Part shown: one piece after another, positions 1-8,850 of the stretch
Numbering within the stretch: the stretch's first letter is position 1
Layout: the number at the start of each line of letters is the position of its first letter
Assembly: GCA_011523655.1 (NCBI GenBank)
Contig: WTGH01000032.1
Location: forward strand, 1-35,471
Direction of reading: 5' to 3'
Length of the DNA stretch: 35,471 bases
Source: Rhodospirillaceae bacterium
Lineage (GTDB): Bacteria; Pseudomonadota; Alphaproteobacteria; Bin65
Notes under the pieces: generated by a model
Told to the model about the DNA's origin: nothing
Databases searched by the model: none
Seen by the model: the letters and a program-made list of their open reading frames with translations, nothing else
Position numbers and translations under genes: made by a program

Positions 1-145
1 CCTCTGAGGAGGAGGACGAATCAATGAACCCGTGCCGCCGGGGAATTTTCCCCGCCCGCGCCGGCAGTCCTAATCTTTTGCCCCCTTGCGCGCTGCGCGG
101 CAGATTGCAGAGTGTCGGCAGTCCCGTTGGCTAACGTGCAGTGCC
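1..145. other. Left-edge non-coding stretch upstream of ccmA
   Basis: One plus-strand frame closes with TGA at 25-27 and could be the end of a gene lying to the left, but only eight codons are visible. A Shine-Dalgarno-like purine run (GGAGGAGG, about 8-15) precedes an ATG at 24 that opens a 36-codon frame ending before ccmA; its residues resemble nothing I recognise. A short dyad (GGGGAA/TTCCCC around TT, 40-53) is too small to call a terminator. No confident gene or promoter is seen here. Confidence 0.4.
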
Positions 146-799
146 ATGAATGCTCCGGAAAACGGTTCCGGCGCCTATCCCGCCATCTCGCTGAGCGTCG
201 AGGGCCTCGCCTGCATGCGCGGCGGCCGGGCCGTGTTCGGCGGGCTCGGTTTCGCGGCCGCGGGCGGCGACACCATCGAATTGCGCGGGCCGAACGGCGC
301 CGGCAAATCCTCGCTGCTGCGCCTGCTGGCCGGATTGCTGCCTCCGGCGGCGGGCGCGATCGTCTGGACCGGCGCCGACGGCGCCGCGCGCCCGCCGCTG
401 ACCTATTGCGGCCACCGCGACCCGGTCAAGCCGTGGCTGACGGTGCGCGAGCAGCTTGCCTGGTGGCGCGACCTGGAGGGCAACGGCAGCGTCGAAGCGG
501 CCGCCGGAGCCATGGGCATCGGCCCGCTGCTGGAGGTCGCCGGCGGGCTGCTCTCGGCCGGGCAGCGCCGCCGGCTGGCGCTGGCCCGGCTGGCGCTCGC
601 CGAAACGCAGGTCTGGCTGCTCGACGAGCCGGCGGTTTCGCTCGACGAAGACGGCGTCGCGTTGCTCATGGCCATGATCGGCCGGCACCGGGCGCGCGGC
701 GGCCTGGTCGTCGTGGCGACCCATCAGCCGTCCGGCCTGCCCCATGCCCGGACGGTGAATCTGGGCCGCGATGCGCCCGACGGGGCGGACGGCCCCTGA
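146..799 (+). CDS. ccmA: Heme exporter ATP-binding protein CcmA
   Basis: ABC ATPase of the CcmABC(D) complex of the system I cytochrome c maturation pathway; it powers release of heme-loaded CcmE at the inner membrane. The 217-aa product has Walker A GPNGAGKSS (about residues 48-56). The Q-loop region TYCGHRDPVKPWLTVREQL is typical of CcmA. The signature is LLSAGQRRRLALARL, followed by Walker B VWLLDEP and an H-loop ATHQ. ATG 146 is chosen because it gives the usual CcmA length; an upstream extension to 86 adds unconserved residues. The stop overlaps the ccmB start (ATGA at 799), so the two genes are translationally coupled. The ribosome site before ATG 146 is weak. Confidence 0.9.
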   Translation: MNAPENGSGAYPAISLSVEGLACMRGGRAVFGGLGFAAAGGDTIELRGPNGAGKSSLLRLLAGLLPPAAGAIVWTGADGAARPPLTYCGHRDPVKPWLTVREQLAWWRDLEGNGSVEAAAGAMGIGPLLEVAGGLLSAGQRRRLALARLALAETQVWLLDEPAVSLDEDGVALLMAMIGRHRARGGLVVVATHQPSGLPHARTVNLGRDAPDGADGP

Positions 800-1464
800 T
801 GCGCCCCTATCTCGCGACCTTCCGGCGGGACCTCCGATTCGCGGTGCGCCACGGCGCCGACACCGCGGTCGTCCTGGCGTTTTTTGTCGTCGCCGTGGTC
901 CTGTTCCCGCTCGGCGTCGGCCCGGCCGCCGGAACGCTCGCCATCATCGCGCCCGGCGTGGTCTGGGTCGCCGCCCTGCTGGCGACGCTCCTGTCCCTCG
1001 ACAGGTTGTTCGCCGCCGATTTCGAGGACGGCACGATCGACCTGTTGCTGACCGGCCGCACCAGCCTGCTGCTGGTCGTGCTGGCCAAATGCGCCGCCCA
1101 CTGGCTGACGACCGGCCTGCCGCTGATCGTTTTGTCGCCTGTCCTCGCGGCGATGCTGCACCTGCCCGCTGCCGGCTATCTCATGCTCGCCCTCGGCCTG
1201 CTGCTCGGCACGCCGGTGCTGACGCTGCTCGGCGCCGTCGGGGCGGCCCTGGTGCTCGGCGCACGGCGCGGCGGCGTGCTGATCGCGATCCTGGTGCTGC
1301 CGCTCTACATCCCCGTGCTGATCTTCGGCGTGCTGAGCGTCGACGCCGTCATCCATGCCACGGACCCGTGGCCGCATATCCTGTTGCTCGCCGCCGCCCT
1401 GCTCGCCGGCCTCGCGATCGCGCTTCCCGCCGCCGCCCTCGCCCTGCGCAGCGCCGCGGAGTGA
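799..1464 (+). CDS. ccmB: Heme exporter membrane protein CcmB
   Basis: Integral membrane partner of CcmA. The 221-aa product is close to the family length and has about six hydrophobic segments. It starts MRPYLATFRRDLRFAVRHG and contains the family-like stretches FAADFEDGTIDLLL (loop after TM2) and PLYIPVLIFG near the C-terminal half. It begins inside the ccmA stop codon, so co-translation is expected. In most proteobacteria ccmC and ccmD follow directly. Here a gene on the opposite strand ends only 37 bases downstream, so the rest of the ccm operon is not in this position. Confidence 0.9.
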   Translation: MRPYLATFRRDLRFAVRHGADTAVVLAFFVVAVVLFPLGVGPAAGTLAIIAPGVVWVAALLATLLSLDRLFAADFEDGTIDLLLTGRTSLLLVVLAKCAAHWLTTGLPLIVLSPVLAAMLHLPAAGYLMLALGLLLGTPVLTLLGAVGAALVLGARRGGVLIAILVLPLYIPVLIFGVLSVDAVIHATDPWPHILLLAAALLAGLAIALPAAALALRSAAE

Positions 1465-1501
1465 AGGGGAGCGAGGCGACGTTCAGAAGAATGTGCACGG
1501 T

Positions 1502-3835
1502 TCATTGTTCTTTTGCCGCCTGCAACGCCTGCCAGACGGCGTTGGGCGTCGCGGGCATCGGCAGGGCGGTGACGCCGGCCGGCCGCACCGCATCGAGCAG
1601 GGCGATCATCGTGCAGGCCATGCCGCCGACGCAGCCGGCCTCGCCCGCGCCCTTGATGCCGAGCGGGTTGGTCTTGGTCAGCGTCGGGCTGGATTCGACC
1701 GCGATGAAGGGCATGTCGTCGGCCCGCGGCATGGCATAGTCCATGAACGAGCCGGTGACGAGCTGGCCGGCCTCGTCCCAAGCGATGCCCTCAAGCAAGA
1801 TATGGCCGGCGCCCTGCACGATGCCGCCCTGGATCTGGCCCTTGAGGAGCAGCGGGTTCATCACCGTGCCGGCGTCGTTGACGGCGGTCCAGGCCAGCAG
1901 TTCCGCGGCGCCGGTTTCGGGATCGATCTCGACTTCGCAGCAATGGGTGGCGTTGGGGAAGGTCGGCCCCGGATGGCGGAAATTGGCGGCCGCGCCGAGC
2001 CCGGATTCGAGGCCGCCCGGTACGCCGAAGAAATGGTGCGCCATCGCCGCGACCTCGGAAATGCGGATCGACCGGTCGGTGCCGGCGACCGAGAACACGC
2101 CGTCGTCGAACGCGATATCGTCCTCGGCGGTCTCGAAATGGTGCGCGGCGATCGCCTTGCCTTTCTCGATCACCCGCTCGCTCGCCAGCCGGATCGCGCC
2201 GCCGCCCAGGCCGGAGGAGCGCGACCCGAAGGTGCCGTGGCCGTGGCGCACGATATCGGTATCGCCCTGGACGAAGCGCACCTGCTCGAACTCCACGCCC
2301 AGCGTGTCGCACAGCAGTTGCCGGAATACCGTCTCGTGCCCCTGGCCGTGGGAGAATGTACCGACCGTGAGCGTGACGCCGCCGTCGGCGTCGAAGCGGA
2401 TTTCCGCGCCCTCGTCGCCCAGGCCGGCCGACTGCTCGATGGCGTTGGTGATGCCGAAGCCGCGCAGCCTGCCGCGCGCCGCGGCCTCCGCCCGGCGCGC
2501 CTCGAAGCCGGCATAGTCGGCGGCGGCGAGCGCCTCGTCCATGTTGGCTTCGAACCGGCCGCATTCGTAGGTATATTGCAGGCCGGTCTTGTAGGGCATG
2601 GCGCTTTCGGGGATCAGGTTGCGCCGCCTGAGCGCGACCCGGTCGAAGCCCAGTTCCGCCGCCGCCTTCTCGACCAGCATCTCGCAGATATAGATGGATT
2701 CCGGCCGGCCGGCGCCGCGATAGGGACCGATCGGGCAGGTGTTGGTGAACACGGCGGTGACGTCGACCGAGGCCGCGCCCGTCCGGTACATGCCGACGAT
2801 GGCGCCCATGTTGCCGAAGGTCGGCAGCGGGCCGAAGAAGCTGCAATAGGCGCCCAGCGCGGCGACGGATTTCACCCGCACCGCGAGGAAATCGCCGTCC
2901 TCGTTCAACGCCAGTTCGGCGACCGGCCGGCTGTCGCGACCGTGGTCGTCGACCAGGAAATGCTCGCTGCGGTCGCCGTTCCATTTGACCGGCCGTCCGA
3001 CCCGCTTCGCCGCCCAGACGACCAGCGCCATCTCCGGGAACAGGCCGCCGCGCAGGCCGAAGCCGCCGCCCATGTCGGGGCTGACCAGACGCAGCCCGGA
3101 GATCGGCACCCTGAGCGCGTCGCGCGCCAGCAGGTTGCGGTTGTCGTGCGGCCCCTGGGTCCCGGTCCACAGGGTGTAGCGATCGGCGACCGGGTCGTAG
3201 TCCCCGATCGCGGCGCGCGGCTCCATCGGGTTCTGGGCGAGCCGGCCGATCGGCAATTCGGCTGTGACGACGTGGGGCGCCGACTTGAAGATGGCGTCGA
3301 CCGCTTCCAGGTCGCCCATGGTCTGGCGGAAGCTGATATTGTCGCCCAGGTCCGGCCAGACCAGCGGCGCGCCGGGTTCGAGCGCGTCCGGCGTGTCGAT
3401 GACCGCCGGCAGTTCCTCGTAGTCGACCTCGATCAGCTCCGCCGCATCGCGTGCCTGCGCCGCGGTCCCGGCGACGACGAAGGCGACCGGATCGCCGACA
3501 AATTTCACCGAGCCGGCGGCAAGGGGCGGACGGTAGGGCTCATGGATCGGCGCGCCGTCCGGCCGCTTGAGCGGCAGCAGCTGCGGCGCCAGCGAGGCGA
3601 TGACACCGAGGCCGTCGGCCTGCCAGTCGTCATGGGTCAGGACGGCGAGCACGCCCGGCGCCGCGCGCGCCGCGGCGCAGTCGATGCCGGCGATGCGGGC
3701 ATGGGCGTGGGGCGAACGCAGGACGTGGCCGCGCACCTGGCCGGGGCGGTTCAGATCGTCGGTATATTGCCCGTTGCCGCGCAGCAGGCGCGGATCCTCG
3801 TAGCGCGGCACGCTCTGCCCCAGGCCGAATTTCAT
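1502..3835 (-). CDS. Xanthine dehydrogenase-family molybdopterin-binding large subunit (CoxL-like, form II)
   Basis: Large catalytic subunit of a molybdenum hydroxylase (aldehyde oxidase/xanthine dehydrogenase superfamily). Such enzymes use water to hydroxylate N-heterocycles, aldehydes or related carbons. The 777-aa product has the a/b-hammerhead domain near the N-terminus (QSVPRYEDPRLLRGNGQYTDD). It then has two Mo-cofactor domains, with QNPMEPRAA (201-209), DMGGGFGLRGG (254-264), the active-site loop PYRGAGRPE (371-379) and the catalytic glutamate E732 in GIKGAGEAG. The loop is GAGR and not the CSFR of true CO dehydrogenase, so CO oxidation is unlikely. The FAD and [2Fe-2S] subunits expected in this family are not adjacent. 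AAGGGGAGAACAGC provides a good ribosome site before ATG 3835. It lies downstream of the amidohydrolase on the same strand, with a 155-bp gap. Confidence 0.88.
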   Translation of the reverse strand: MKFGLGQSVPRYEDPRLLRGNGQYTDDLNRPGQVRGHVLRSPHAHARIAGIDCAAARAAPGVLAVLTHDDWQADGLGVIASLAPQLLPLKRPDGAPIHEPYRPPLAAGSVKFVGDPVAFVVAGTAAQARDAAELIEVDYEELPAVIDTPDALEPGAPLVWPDLGDNISFRQTMGDLEAVDAIFKSAPHVVTAELPIGRLAQNPMEPRAAIGDYDPVADRYTLWTGTQGPHDNRNLLARDALRVPISGLRLVSPDMGGGFGLRGGLFPEMALVVWAAKRVGRPVKWNGDRSEHFLVDDHGRDSRPVAELALNEDGDFLAVRVKSVAALGAYCSFFGPLPTFGNMGAIVGMYRTGAASVDVTAVFTNTCPIGPYRGAGRPESIYICEMLVEKAAAELGFDRVALRRRNLIPESAMPYKTGLQYTYECGRFEANMDEALAAADYAGFEARRAEAAARGRLRGFGITNAIEQSAGLGDEGAEIRFDADGGVTLTVGTFSHGQGHETVFRQLLCDTLGVEFEQVRFVQGDTDIVRHGHGTFGSRSSGLGGGAIRLASERVIEKGKAIAAHHFETAEDDIAFDDGVFSVAGTDRSIRISEVAAMAHHFFGVPGGLESGLGAAANFRHPGPTFPNATHCCEVEIDPETGAAELLAWTAVNDAGTVMNPLLLKGQIQGGIVQGAGHILLEGIAWDEAGQLVTGSFMDYAMPRADDMPFIAVESSPTLTKTNPLGIKGAGEAGCVGGMACTMIALLDAVRPAGVTALPMPATPNAVWQALQAAKEQ

Positions 3836-3990
3836 GCTGTTCTCCCCTTGTCCGGATTGGGCGGTCCCAAAACGCGGCGGATGTTAGTCGCGCGCCTGCC
3901 GCCGCGAAAGACCGATGGCGCAAACCGCCTATGGGCGCCGGGTATACCGCGGCCGCGGTTTCACAGAAGGTCGGAATTCGCCTGCGCGGC

Positions 3991-5409
3991 TCAATAGTCC
4001 ATCCGGGCCCAGACGCGCTTGCTGGCCTCGTTGACCCGGCGCACGGCTTCGGGAACGTCGATGGTGAGGACTGCGCCCTGCTCGACGACAGTGTTCCCGT
4101 CGACGATCACCCGGTCGACGTCGCCGGCGGTCGCCGCCAGGACGAGGAACTTGAACGGGTCGTAGACCGGAGCGGCCCGGGGCGTATCGATGCGCACGAA
4201 CACCATGTCCGCCCGGCAGCCCGGCGCGAGGCGGCCGAGGTCGGGCCGGCCCAGCGCGTCGGCGCCGCCGACCGTCGCCATGTGGAACACGTCCTCGCAG
4301 GTGGCGGCGACGGACGATTTCTCGACGATCTTGCAGACGATGGCGGCGGTCTGCATCTCGTGGAACATGTCGAGCGGGTAGTTGTCGGTGCCCAGGCACT
4401 GTCGGATGCCGAGGTCGCCGTACTTCTGGATCGAGTTGATCACGCCGCCGCGCCGCGCCTTGACCCAGGGCAGGTGGCAGACCGCGGTCTTCGACTCGCG
4501 CAGCGCGTCGATCTCGTGCTTCGCCATGCTGCCGATATTGCCGTCGTCGGACATGAACTGGCCGTGGCCGATGATGAAGTCCGGGCCGAGCAGGCCGGTC
4601 TCCATCATGTATTCGACGCTGGTCCGGCCCTCGGTCTCGCGGACCCGGGAAAATTCGAAGGGCGACTGGCCGGCGTGGAGCTGGATCGGAATCTTCAGTT
4701 GGTCGGCGTAGCGCCGTGTGTCCTTCAGAAGCTGCGCGTCGCAGGTGTCGATCTGGCCCGGCGCCAGCATGGTGCGCAGCCGGTCGCCGTAGCGGCCGTT
4801 CCAGTCCTGGCAGAAGGCGACGCAGGCCTCGAAGCGTTCGCGCGCGCCGTTCGGATAGTCGTCGTAGAAGACGCCGCCGCTGTCGTCGGCGCCGTAATAG
4901 CGGGTGCGGTAGCGCGGGCCGGTGTAGCAGCGGATGCCCGAGGCGCCGATCATGCCGGCGATCGTCTCGGTAATCGCGATATCGCCGCCGCCGCCGATCT
5001 CATAGTCGTAGCCGAGCTCGACGATGGTCGTCGATCCGCTGAGCAGGAGTTCGGCGACCGAGCATTGCGCGCCGGCATACTGGTCTTCCGGCTCCGATGC
5101 CTTGCGGACGGCCGGCAGCATCTTGTAGAGCGCGTTGTAATTCTGGGTGTTCGACGGGCCGGACCGGCTGCCCACATCCTCCTGGTGCCCCTTGGTGAAG
5201 GGTGTGTCCGTCAGGTGGAGGTGGGAATTGACGAAGCCGGGAATGACCAGCCGCCCGGCGGCGTCGATGACCGTATCGGCCGCGCCGGCATAGTCCGTTC
5301 CGACATGGACGATCTCGTTGCCTTCGAAGACCAGGACGCCGGGCTCGAGAACATGGTGCCGGCTGCCGTCCCAGGCGATGACGGTGCCGTTTTCGATCAG
5401 CGTTCGCAT
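3991..5409 (-). CDS. Amidohydrolase-family protein (TRZ/ATZ/chlorohydrolase-like)
   Basis: A 472-aa metal-dependent hydrolase of the amidohydrolase superfamily, in the branch containing cytosine/guanine deaminases and triazine hydrolases. Visible metal and catalytic positions are H63 and H65 (NSHLHL), H245 (LHAGQ), H282 (GHGQF) and D342 (LGTDN). The C-terminal small domain ends with the usual GRLAPGCRADMVFV and a VDGNTVV strand. Substrate cannot be read from sequence; deamination or dechlorination of an imported heterocycle is typical of relatives. The gene is 100 bp downstream of the TAXI binding protein on the same strand and upstream of a molybdenum hydroxylase, suggesting uptake followed by processing. 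The start at ATG 5409 gives MRTLIENGTVIAWDG, a normal beginning for the family; the ribosome site is weak. Confidence 0.87.
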   Translation of the reverse strand: MRTLIENGTVIAWDGSRHHVLEPGVLVFEGNEIVHVGTDYAGAADTVIDAAGRLVIPGFVNSHLHLTDTPFTKGHQEDVGSRSGPSNTQNYNALYKMLPAVRKASEPEDQYAGAQCSVAELLLSGSTTIVELGYDYEIGGGGDIAITETIAGMIGASGIRCYTGPRYRTRYYGADDSGGVFYDDYPNGARERFEACVAFCQDWNGRYGDRLRTMLAPGQIDTCDAQLLKDTRRYADQLKIPIQLHAGQSPFEFSRVRETEGRTSVEYMMETGLLGPDFIIGHGQFMSDDGNIGSMAKHEIDALRESKTAVCHLPWVKARRGGVINSIQKYGDLGIRQCLGTDNYPLDMFHEMQTAAIVCKIVEKSSVAATCEDVFHMATVGGADALGRPDLGRLAPGCRADMVFVRIDTPRAAPVYDPFKFLVLAATAGDVDRVIVDGNTVVEQGAVLTIDVPEAVRRVNEASKRVWARMDY

Positions 5410-5432
5410 GCTGTCACCGTAAGCGTGGAAAG

Positions 5433-5450
5433 GGCCGGAGAGGCCCGGCC
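5433..5450 (-). terminator. Small intercistronic hairpin between TAXI binding protein and amidohydrolase genes
   Basis: Perfect six-base arms GGCCGG (5433-5438) and CCGGCC (5445-5450) around a six-base loop, in the 100-bp gap after the binding-protein stop. There is no T-run, so it is more likely a weak attenuator or an RNA 3'-end protector than a strong terminator. In such GC-rich DNA a chance dyad of this size is possible. Confidence 0.35.
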
Positions 5451-5509
5451 GCGAATGGCGCAGCCGGGCGTCTCCCCAAGGTTAGCAGTCGGGACCGGAG
5501 TCCCGGCCG

Positions 5510-6493
5510 TCAGTTCGTCAGGCCCACTTCCTTGTAGTAGCGGGCCGCGCCGGGATGCAGGGGCAGGCCCTTGTTCCCGGTCAGCGCGTCCTTGGCATTG
5601 GCCTCGCGAAGTTGCTTCATGTCCTTCTTGATGCCGTCGAGGTTGCTGTAGAACGCCTTGACGATCCGGTAGGCGGCCTCGTCCGACAGGCTCTTCTTCG
5701 CAACCAGGATAACCGCGCCGCCGATGGTGCGGAACCCGCCCTTGACGCCCTTGTAGGGATCGGCGGGCATGGTCGCCTTCACGAAGGACGGATAGGCATT
5801 GAAGATGCGCCCCAGTCCTGCGTCGCCGATCGACAGCAGGTCGATCTTCGTCGTCAGCGCCAGTTCGGCAAACTTGGGATGGCTCGGCGGGCTGCCGCCG
5901 CTGACGATGGCGTCCATGTTGCCGTCGCGCATCATCTGGGTCGATTGCGCGGTGCCGACATGGTTGATGACGCCGCCCTTGGCGCGGATCTTGTCATAGT
6001 CCATGCCGTAGACGTTCAGCATCAGTCGGAACATCAGCTCGCCGCCCCAGCCGATCTTGCCGGCCGAAATCCGCTTGTCGAACAGATCCTCGAACTTCGT
6101 GATGTTGCTCGCTTTCTTGGTGACGATCTGGAGATAGCCGGGGAACAGCACGCCCAGATAGGTCAGCTTGTCGTGCTTCTTCTTGAACGGCGCGACGGCG
6201 TTGTACGCCATCGGCGCGGCGAAGGCGAAGGTCATGCCGATATCGGCCTGGCCGGCCTGGATCTTGCGCAGGTTGGTCAGGCCGCCGCCGGTCTGGACCT
6301 GGGTGACCAGGCCGGGGTTGGCCTTCTCGACCTCGCGGATGACCCGGCTGCCGACGGCGAACCAGCTGCCGCCCTTGCCCGAGGTCGTGATCGAGAGCGT
6401 CTTGGGCATGGTGGCGCCGGCGCTGCCGGCCAGTCCGAGCGCCAGTGCAGCGGCTGCAGCGCCGGCTCCGAATACGGTCCAAATGGTTTTCAT
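5510..6493 (-). CDS. TAXI-family TRAP transporter periplasmic binding protein
   Basis: Solute receptor of a TRAP transporter of the TAXI class. The 327-aa product has a Sec signal peptide (MKTIWTVFGAGAAAAALALGLAGSAGA, probable cleavage near residue 27). The family core follows: SITTSGKGGSWFAVGSRVIREV, then VQTGGGLTNLRKIQAGQADIGM, and a C-terminal region ending in HPGAARYYKE. TAXI receptors bind organic acids such as glutamate or 2-oxoglutarate in studied cases; the ligand here is unknown. ATG 6493 is preferred over an upstream in-frame ATG at 6592 because it has AAGGAGGGAACT directly before it and begins the signal peptide. The gene follows the small membrane protein and the fused permease on the same strand. 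Confidence 0.9.
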   Translation of the reverse strand: MKTIWTVFGAGAAAAALALGLAGSAGATMPKTLSITTSGKGGSWFAVGSRVIREVEKANPGLVTQVQTGGGLTNLRKIQAGQADIGMTFAFAAPMAYNAVAPFKKKHDKLTYLGVLFPGYLQIVTKKASNITKFEDLFDKRISAGKIGWGGELMFRLMLNVYGMDYDKIRAKGGVINHVGTAQSTQMMRDGNMDAIVSGGSPPSHPKFAELALTTKIDLLSIGDAGLGRIFNAYPSFVKATMPADPYKGVKGGFRTIGGAVILVAKKSLSDEAAYRIVKAFYSNLDGIKKDMKQLREANAKDALTGNKGLPLHPGAARYYKEVGLTN

Positions 6494-6515
6494 AGTTCCC
6501 TCCTTCGGTTGAAAT

Positions 6516-6761
6516 TCAGTTTTGCCCGTCGGGCGTGCCGGTTTCTGCCGGCCTGGAAATGTCGGGCGACGGCGGCGCGTTTCCGGCGCCACGCGCCAGC
6601 CTGACGACGAAGGCGACCAGAATGGCCGAGACCGCCACCAGGATCGCCACGAACCAGTTGAAATGAAAATTCACCATGCGCAGGGCGTCGAGCGCGAAGA
6701 GTAGCGCGGTCGCCGCGGCGATGGCAGCCCATCCGGCGATATAGGCGTTGCGGCGTTTCAT
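6516..6761 (-). CDS. Small two-helix membrane protein inside a TAXI-TRAP operon
   Basis: An 81-aa hypothetical protein. It has two hydrophobic segments, about residues 8-28 (YIAGWAAIAAATALLFALDA) and 36-57 (FHFNWFVAILVAVSAILVAFVV). A polar, proline-rich tail follows. Its ATG (6761-6759) overlaps the stop of the permease gene (ATGA), and its stop lies 22 bp before the binding protein start, so it is almost certainly co-translated with the transporter. TAXI systems usually carry fused membrane subunits and need no separate small subunit, so the role is unknown. It may be an accessory membrane subunit or stabiliser. Hydrophobicity, overlap and position are seen; function is inferred only from context. 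Confidence 0.72.
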   Translation of the reverse strand: MKRRNAYIAGWAAIAAATALLFALDALRMVNFHFNWFVAILVAVSAILVAFVVRLARGAGNAPPSPDISRPAETGTPDGQN

Positions 6762-8767
6762 GGTCCGCTCTTCCCGGCCGGTCTTTCATGCTCCCGGCCT
6801 TCGCGGGCGCCCGCCGGCGCCGCGCGTCCGAGCCACTGGATTCCGGCTATGGCGGCCACAATAGCGAACCCGGCGGCATGGGACCACAGCGGCGGCATCA
6901 CGAGGAGGATCGCCCCGGCCGCCAGCGCAATGCGCTGCCAGCCCGGCGCCGGCCCGAACAGCCAGCCCTCGACCGCCGCGGCCAGGGCGACGACGCCGAC
7001 GATCGCGGTGACCGCGGCGATCAGGATCTCGTGCCACGCGCCGACCGCGACGAGGCCCGGCGAATAGACGAACATATAGGGCAGGATATAGGCCGCCAGG
7101 GCAAGCCGGGCGGCCTGGAACCCTGTCTTCATCGGGTCGCTGCCGGCGATGGCGGCGGCGGCGAAGGCGGACAGCGCAACCGGCGGCGTGATGTAGGAAT
7201 GGACGCCGAAATGGAAGGCGAAGAGATGCGCAGCCATCGGCTCGACGCCGAGCTTTGTGAGCGCCGGCACCACCAGCGCGGCGACCAGGATGTAGAGCGC
7301 CGTCACCGTGATCCCCATGCCGAGGATGATGCAGATGACCATCGCCAGCGCGAGGGCTAGGATCGTGCTGCCCTGGGACAGGTCGATGATCGAGGTCGAG
7401 AAGCGCACGGCGAGGCCGGAAAAATAGAGCGCGCCGACGATCAGGCCGGCGGCGGCGGACGGCACGGCGACGGAGACCATCATGCGCGCCGCGTCCTCCA
7501 GCGCGCCCAGGAAAGTCACCGGCGTCATGCGGGTCTCGGCGCGGAACCAGCTCAGGGCGAACACGCAGACGATGCCGAGCAGGGCGGCGAAGATCGGGCT
7601 GTAGCCGACGACCAGCGCACCGACGAGCGCGACGACCGGCAGCAGCATATGGCCGCGCTCCCGGATCGCGCCCCAGGCCGAGGGCAGGTCGGCGTCCGCC
7701 TGCGCCGCCAGCCCCATGCGGTGCGAGCGGAAATGCACCATGGCGAGCACGGCGGTGAAATAGATCAGGGCGGGGATTGCGGCGGCCTTGACGACCTCCC
7801 AGTAGGGCACGCCGAGGAATTCGGCCATGATGAAGGCGACGGCGCCCATGACCGGCGGGGTGAACACGCCGCCGGTCGAAGCGCAGGCCTCGACCGCGCC
7901 GGCAAAGGCCGGCGGGTAGCCCATGCGCTTCATCAGCGGGATGGTGAAGGTGCCGGTGGTCGCAACGTTGGAAACCGCGCTGCCGGAGATGGAGGCCATG
8001 AAGGCGCTCGACATGACCGCGGCCTTGGCCGGCCCGCCGACCTGCCGGCCCATCAGGCCGTAGGCGATGTCCTTGAACAGTTCGCCGACGCCGGTGCGCA
8101 TGATGAAGGCGCCGAAGATGATGAACAGCACGACGACGGACGCCGAAATGCTGATCGGGATCGTGTAGATGCCCTCCTCTTCCATGAACAGGTCGTTGAT
8201 GATCAGCGACCAGTCGATGGACGGCCCGTAGAAGATGCCGAAGAAATACTCGCCGTAGGCGCTTTGCAGGATGAAGAAGGCGCCGAGCAGGACCATGATC
8301 CAGCCGATCACCCGGCGCGTTGCATCCATGACCAGGAAGATCATGATCACGCCGACCGCCAGGTCGACCGGGTCGGCCAGCCCGCGCCGGTTAATGAAGG
8401 CGAAGACGTCCCAGCAGATATAGACCTGCACGGCGACGGTGAGCGCGATGCAGAGAATGTCGTAGGCCAGCCAGCGATTGACCGGCTCCTTCCACGACTT
8501 GCGCCCGGCCGGCCGCAGCAGGATGCAGATCACGATCATCAGCGTGACGTGCATCGTCCGGTGCAGGTAGCTCTGGGCCTGGCCGAAATAGGCGGCGTAG
8601 AGGTGGAAGACGGAAAAGGTAACGCCGATCACGGCGATCATTGCCGCGGCGACGGCGGCGTTGGTGACCCGGCGCTCGCCGATCAGGAAGGCGACGCAGC
8701 TTTCGTCGGCCTGCGGCGGCGCCGCGGCGCCTGCCGGCATTTCCTTTTCGGTTGCGGCTACCGCCAT
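6758..8767 (-). CDS. TAXI-type TRAP transporter fused membrane protein (DctQ-DctM fusion)
   Basis: Inner-membrane sodium-coupled permease in which the small (Q) and large (M) TRAP subunits are one 669-aa polypeptide, typical of TAXI systems. About 16-18 hydrophobic segments are visible. The M-domain hallmark is strong around residues 255-300: MSSAFMASISGSAVSNVATTG, then FTIPLMKRMGYPPAFAGAVEA and CASTGG(V)FTPPVMGA. A second internal-repeat motif is FHFGVHSYITPPVALSAFAAA. A sigma70-like promoter lies about 130 bp upstream. GGAGACATATTGA before ATG 8767 is an adequate ribosome site. It is the first gene of the minus-strand operon and is divergent from a second, unrelated TRAP operon. Confidence 0.92.
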   Translation of the reverse strand: MAVAATEKEMPAGAAAPPQADESCVAFLIGERRVTNAAVAAAMIAVIGVTFSVFHLYAAYFGQAQSYLHRTMHVTLMIVICILLRPAGRKSWKEPVNRWLAYDILCIALTVAVQVYICWDVFAFINRRGLADPVDLAVGVIMIFLVMDATRRVIGWIMVLLGAFFILQSAYGEYFFGIFYGPSIDWSLIINDLFMEEEGIYTIPISISASVVVLFIIFGAFIMRTGVGELFKDIAYGLMGRQVGGPAKAAVMSSAFMASISGSAVSNVATTGTFTIPLMKRMGYPPAFAGAVEACASTGGVFTPPVMGAVAFIMAEFLGVPYWEVVKAAAIPALIYFTAVLAMVHFRSHRMGLAAQADADLPSAWGAIRERGHMLLPVVALVGALVVGYSPIFAALLGIVCVFALSWFRAETRMTPVTFLGALEDAARMMVSVAVPSAAAGLIVGALYFSGLAVRFSTSIIDLSQGSTILALALAMVICIILGMGITVTALYILVAALVVPALTKLGVEPMAAHLFAFHFGVHSYITPPVALSAFAAAAIAGSDPMKTGFQAARLALAAYILPYMFVYSPGLVAVGAWHEILIAAVTAIVGVVALAAAVEGWLFGPAPGWQRIALAAGAILLVMPPLWSHAAGFAIVAAIAGIQWLGRAAPAGAREGREHERPAGKSGP

Positions 8768-8850
8768 TCAATATGTCTCCGGCGCACCGTCAGCCCGCCG
8801 CCGGTTCGCCGGGCAGCATGATGCGCGGTCGCACGGCCGGCGCGCCGACG

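Noticed and set aside
1502..3835. True CO dehydrogenase large subunit
   Set aside because: The active-site loop is GAGR rather than the CSFR of form I CO dehydrogenase, and no CoxM or CoxS genes are adjacent.
1355..3997. Long plus-strand open frame (880 codons) opposite the molybdenum hydroxylase gene
   Set aside because: Its translation is low-complexity Arg/Gly/Ala/His-rich and shows no family motifs. The minus strand encodes a clear conserved protein; GC-rich codon use creates open antisense frames.
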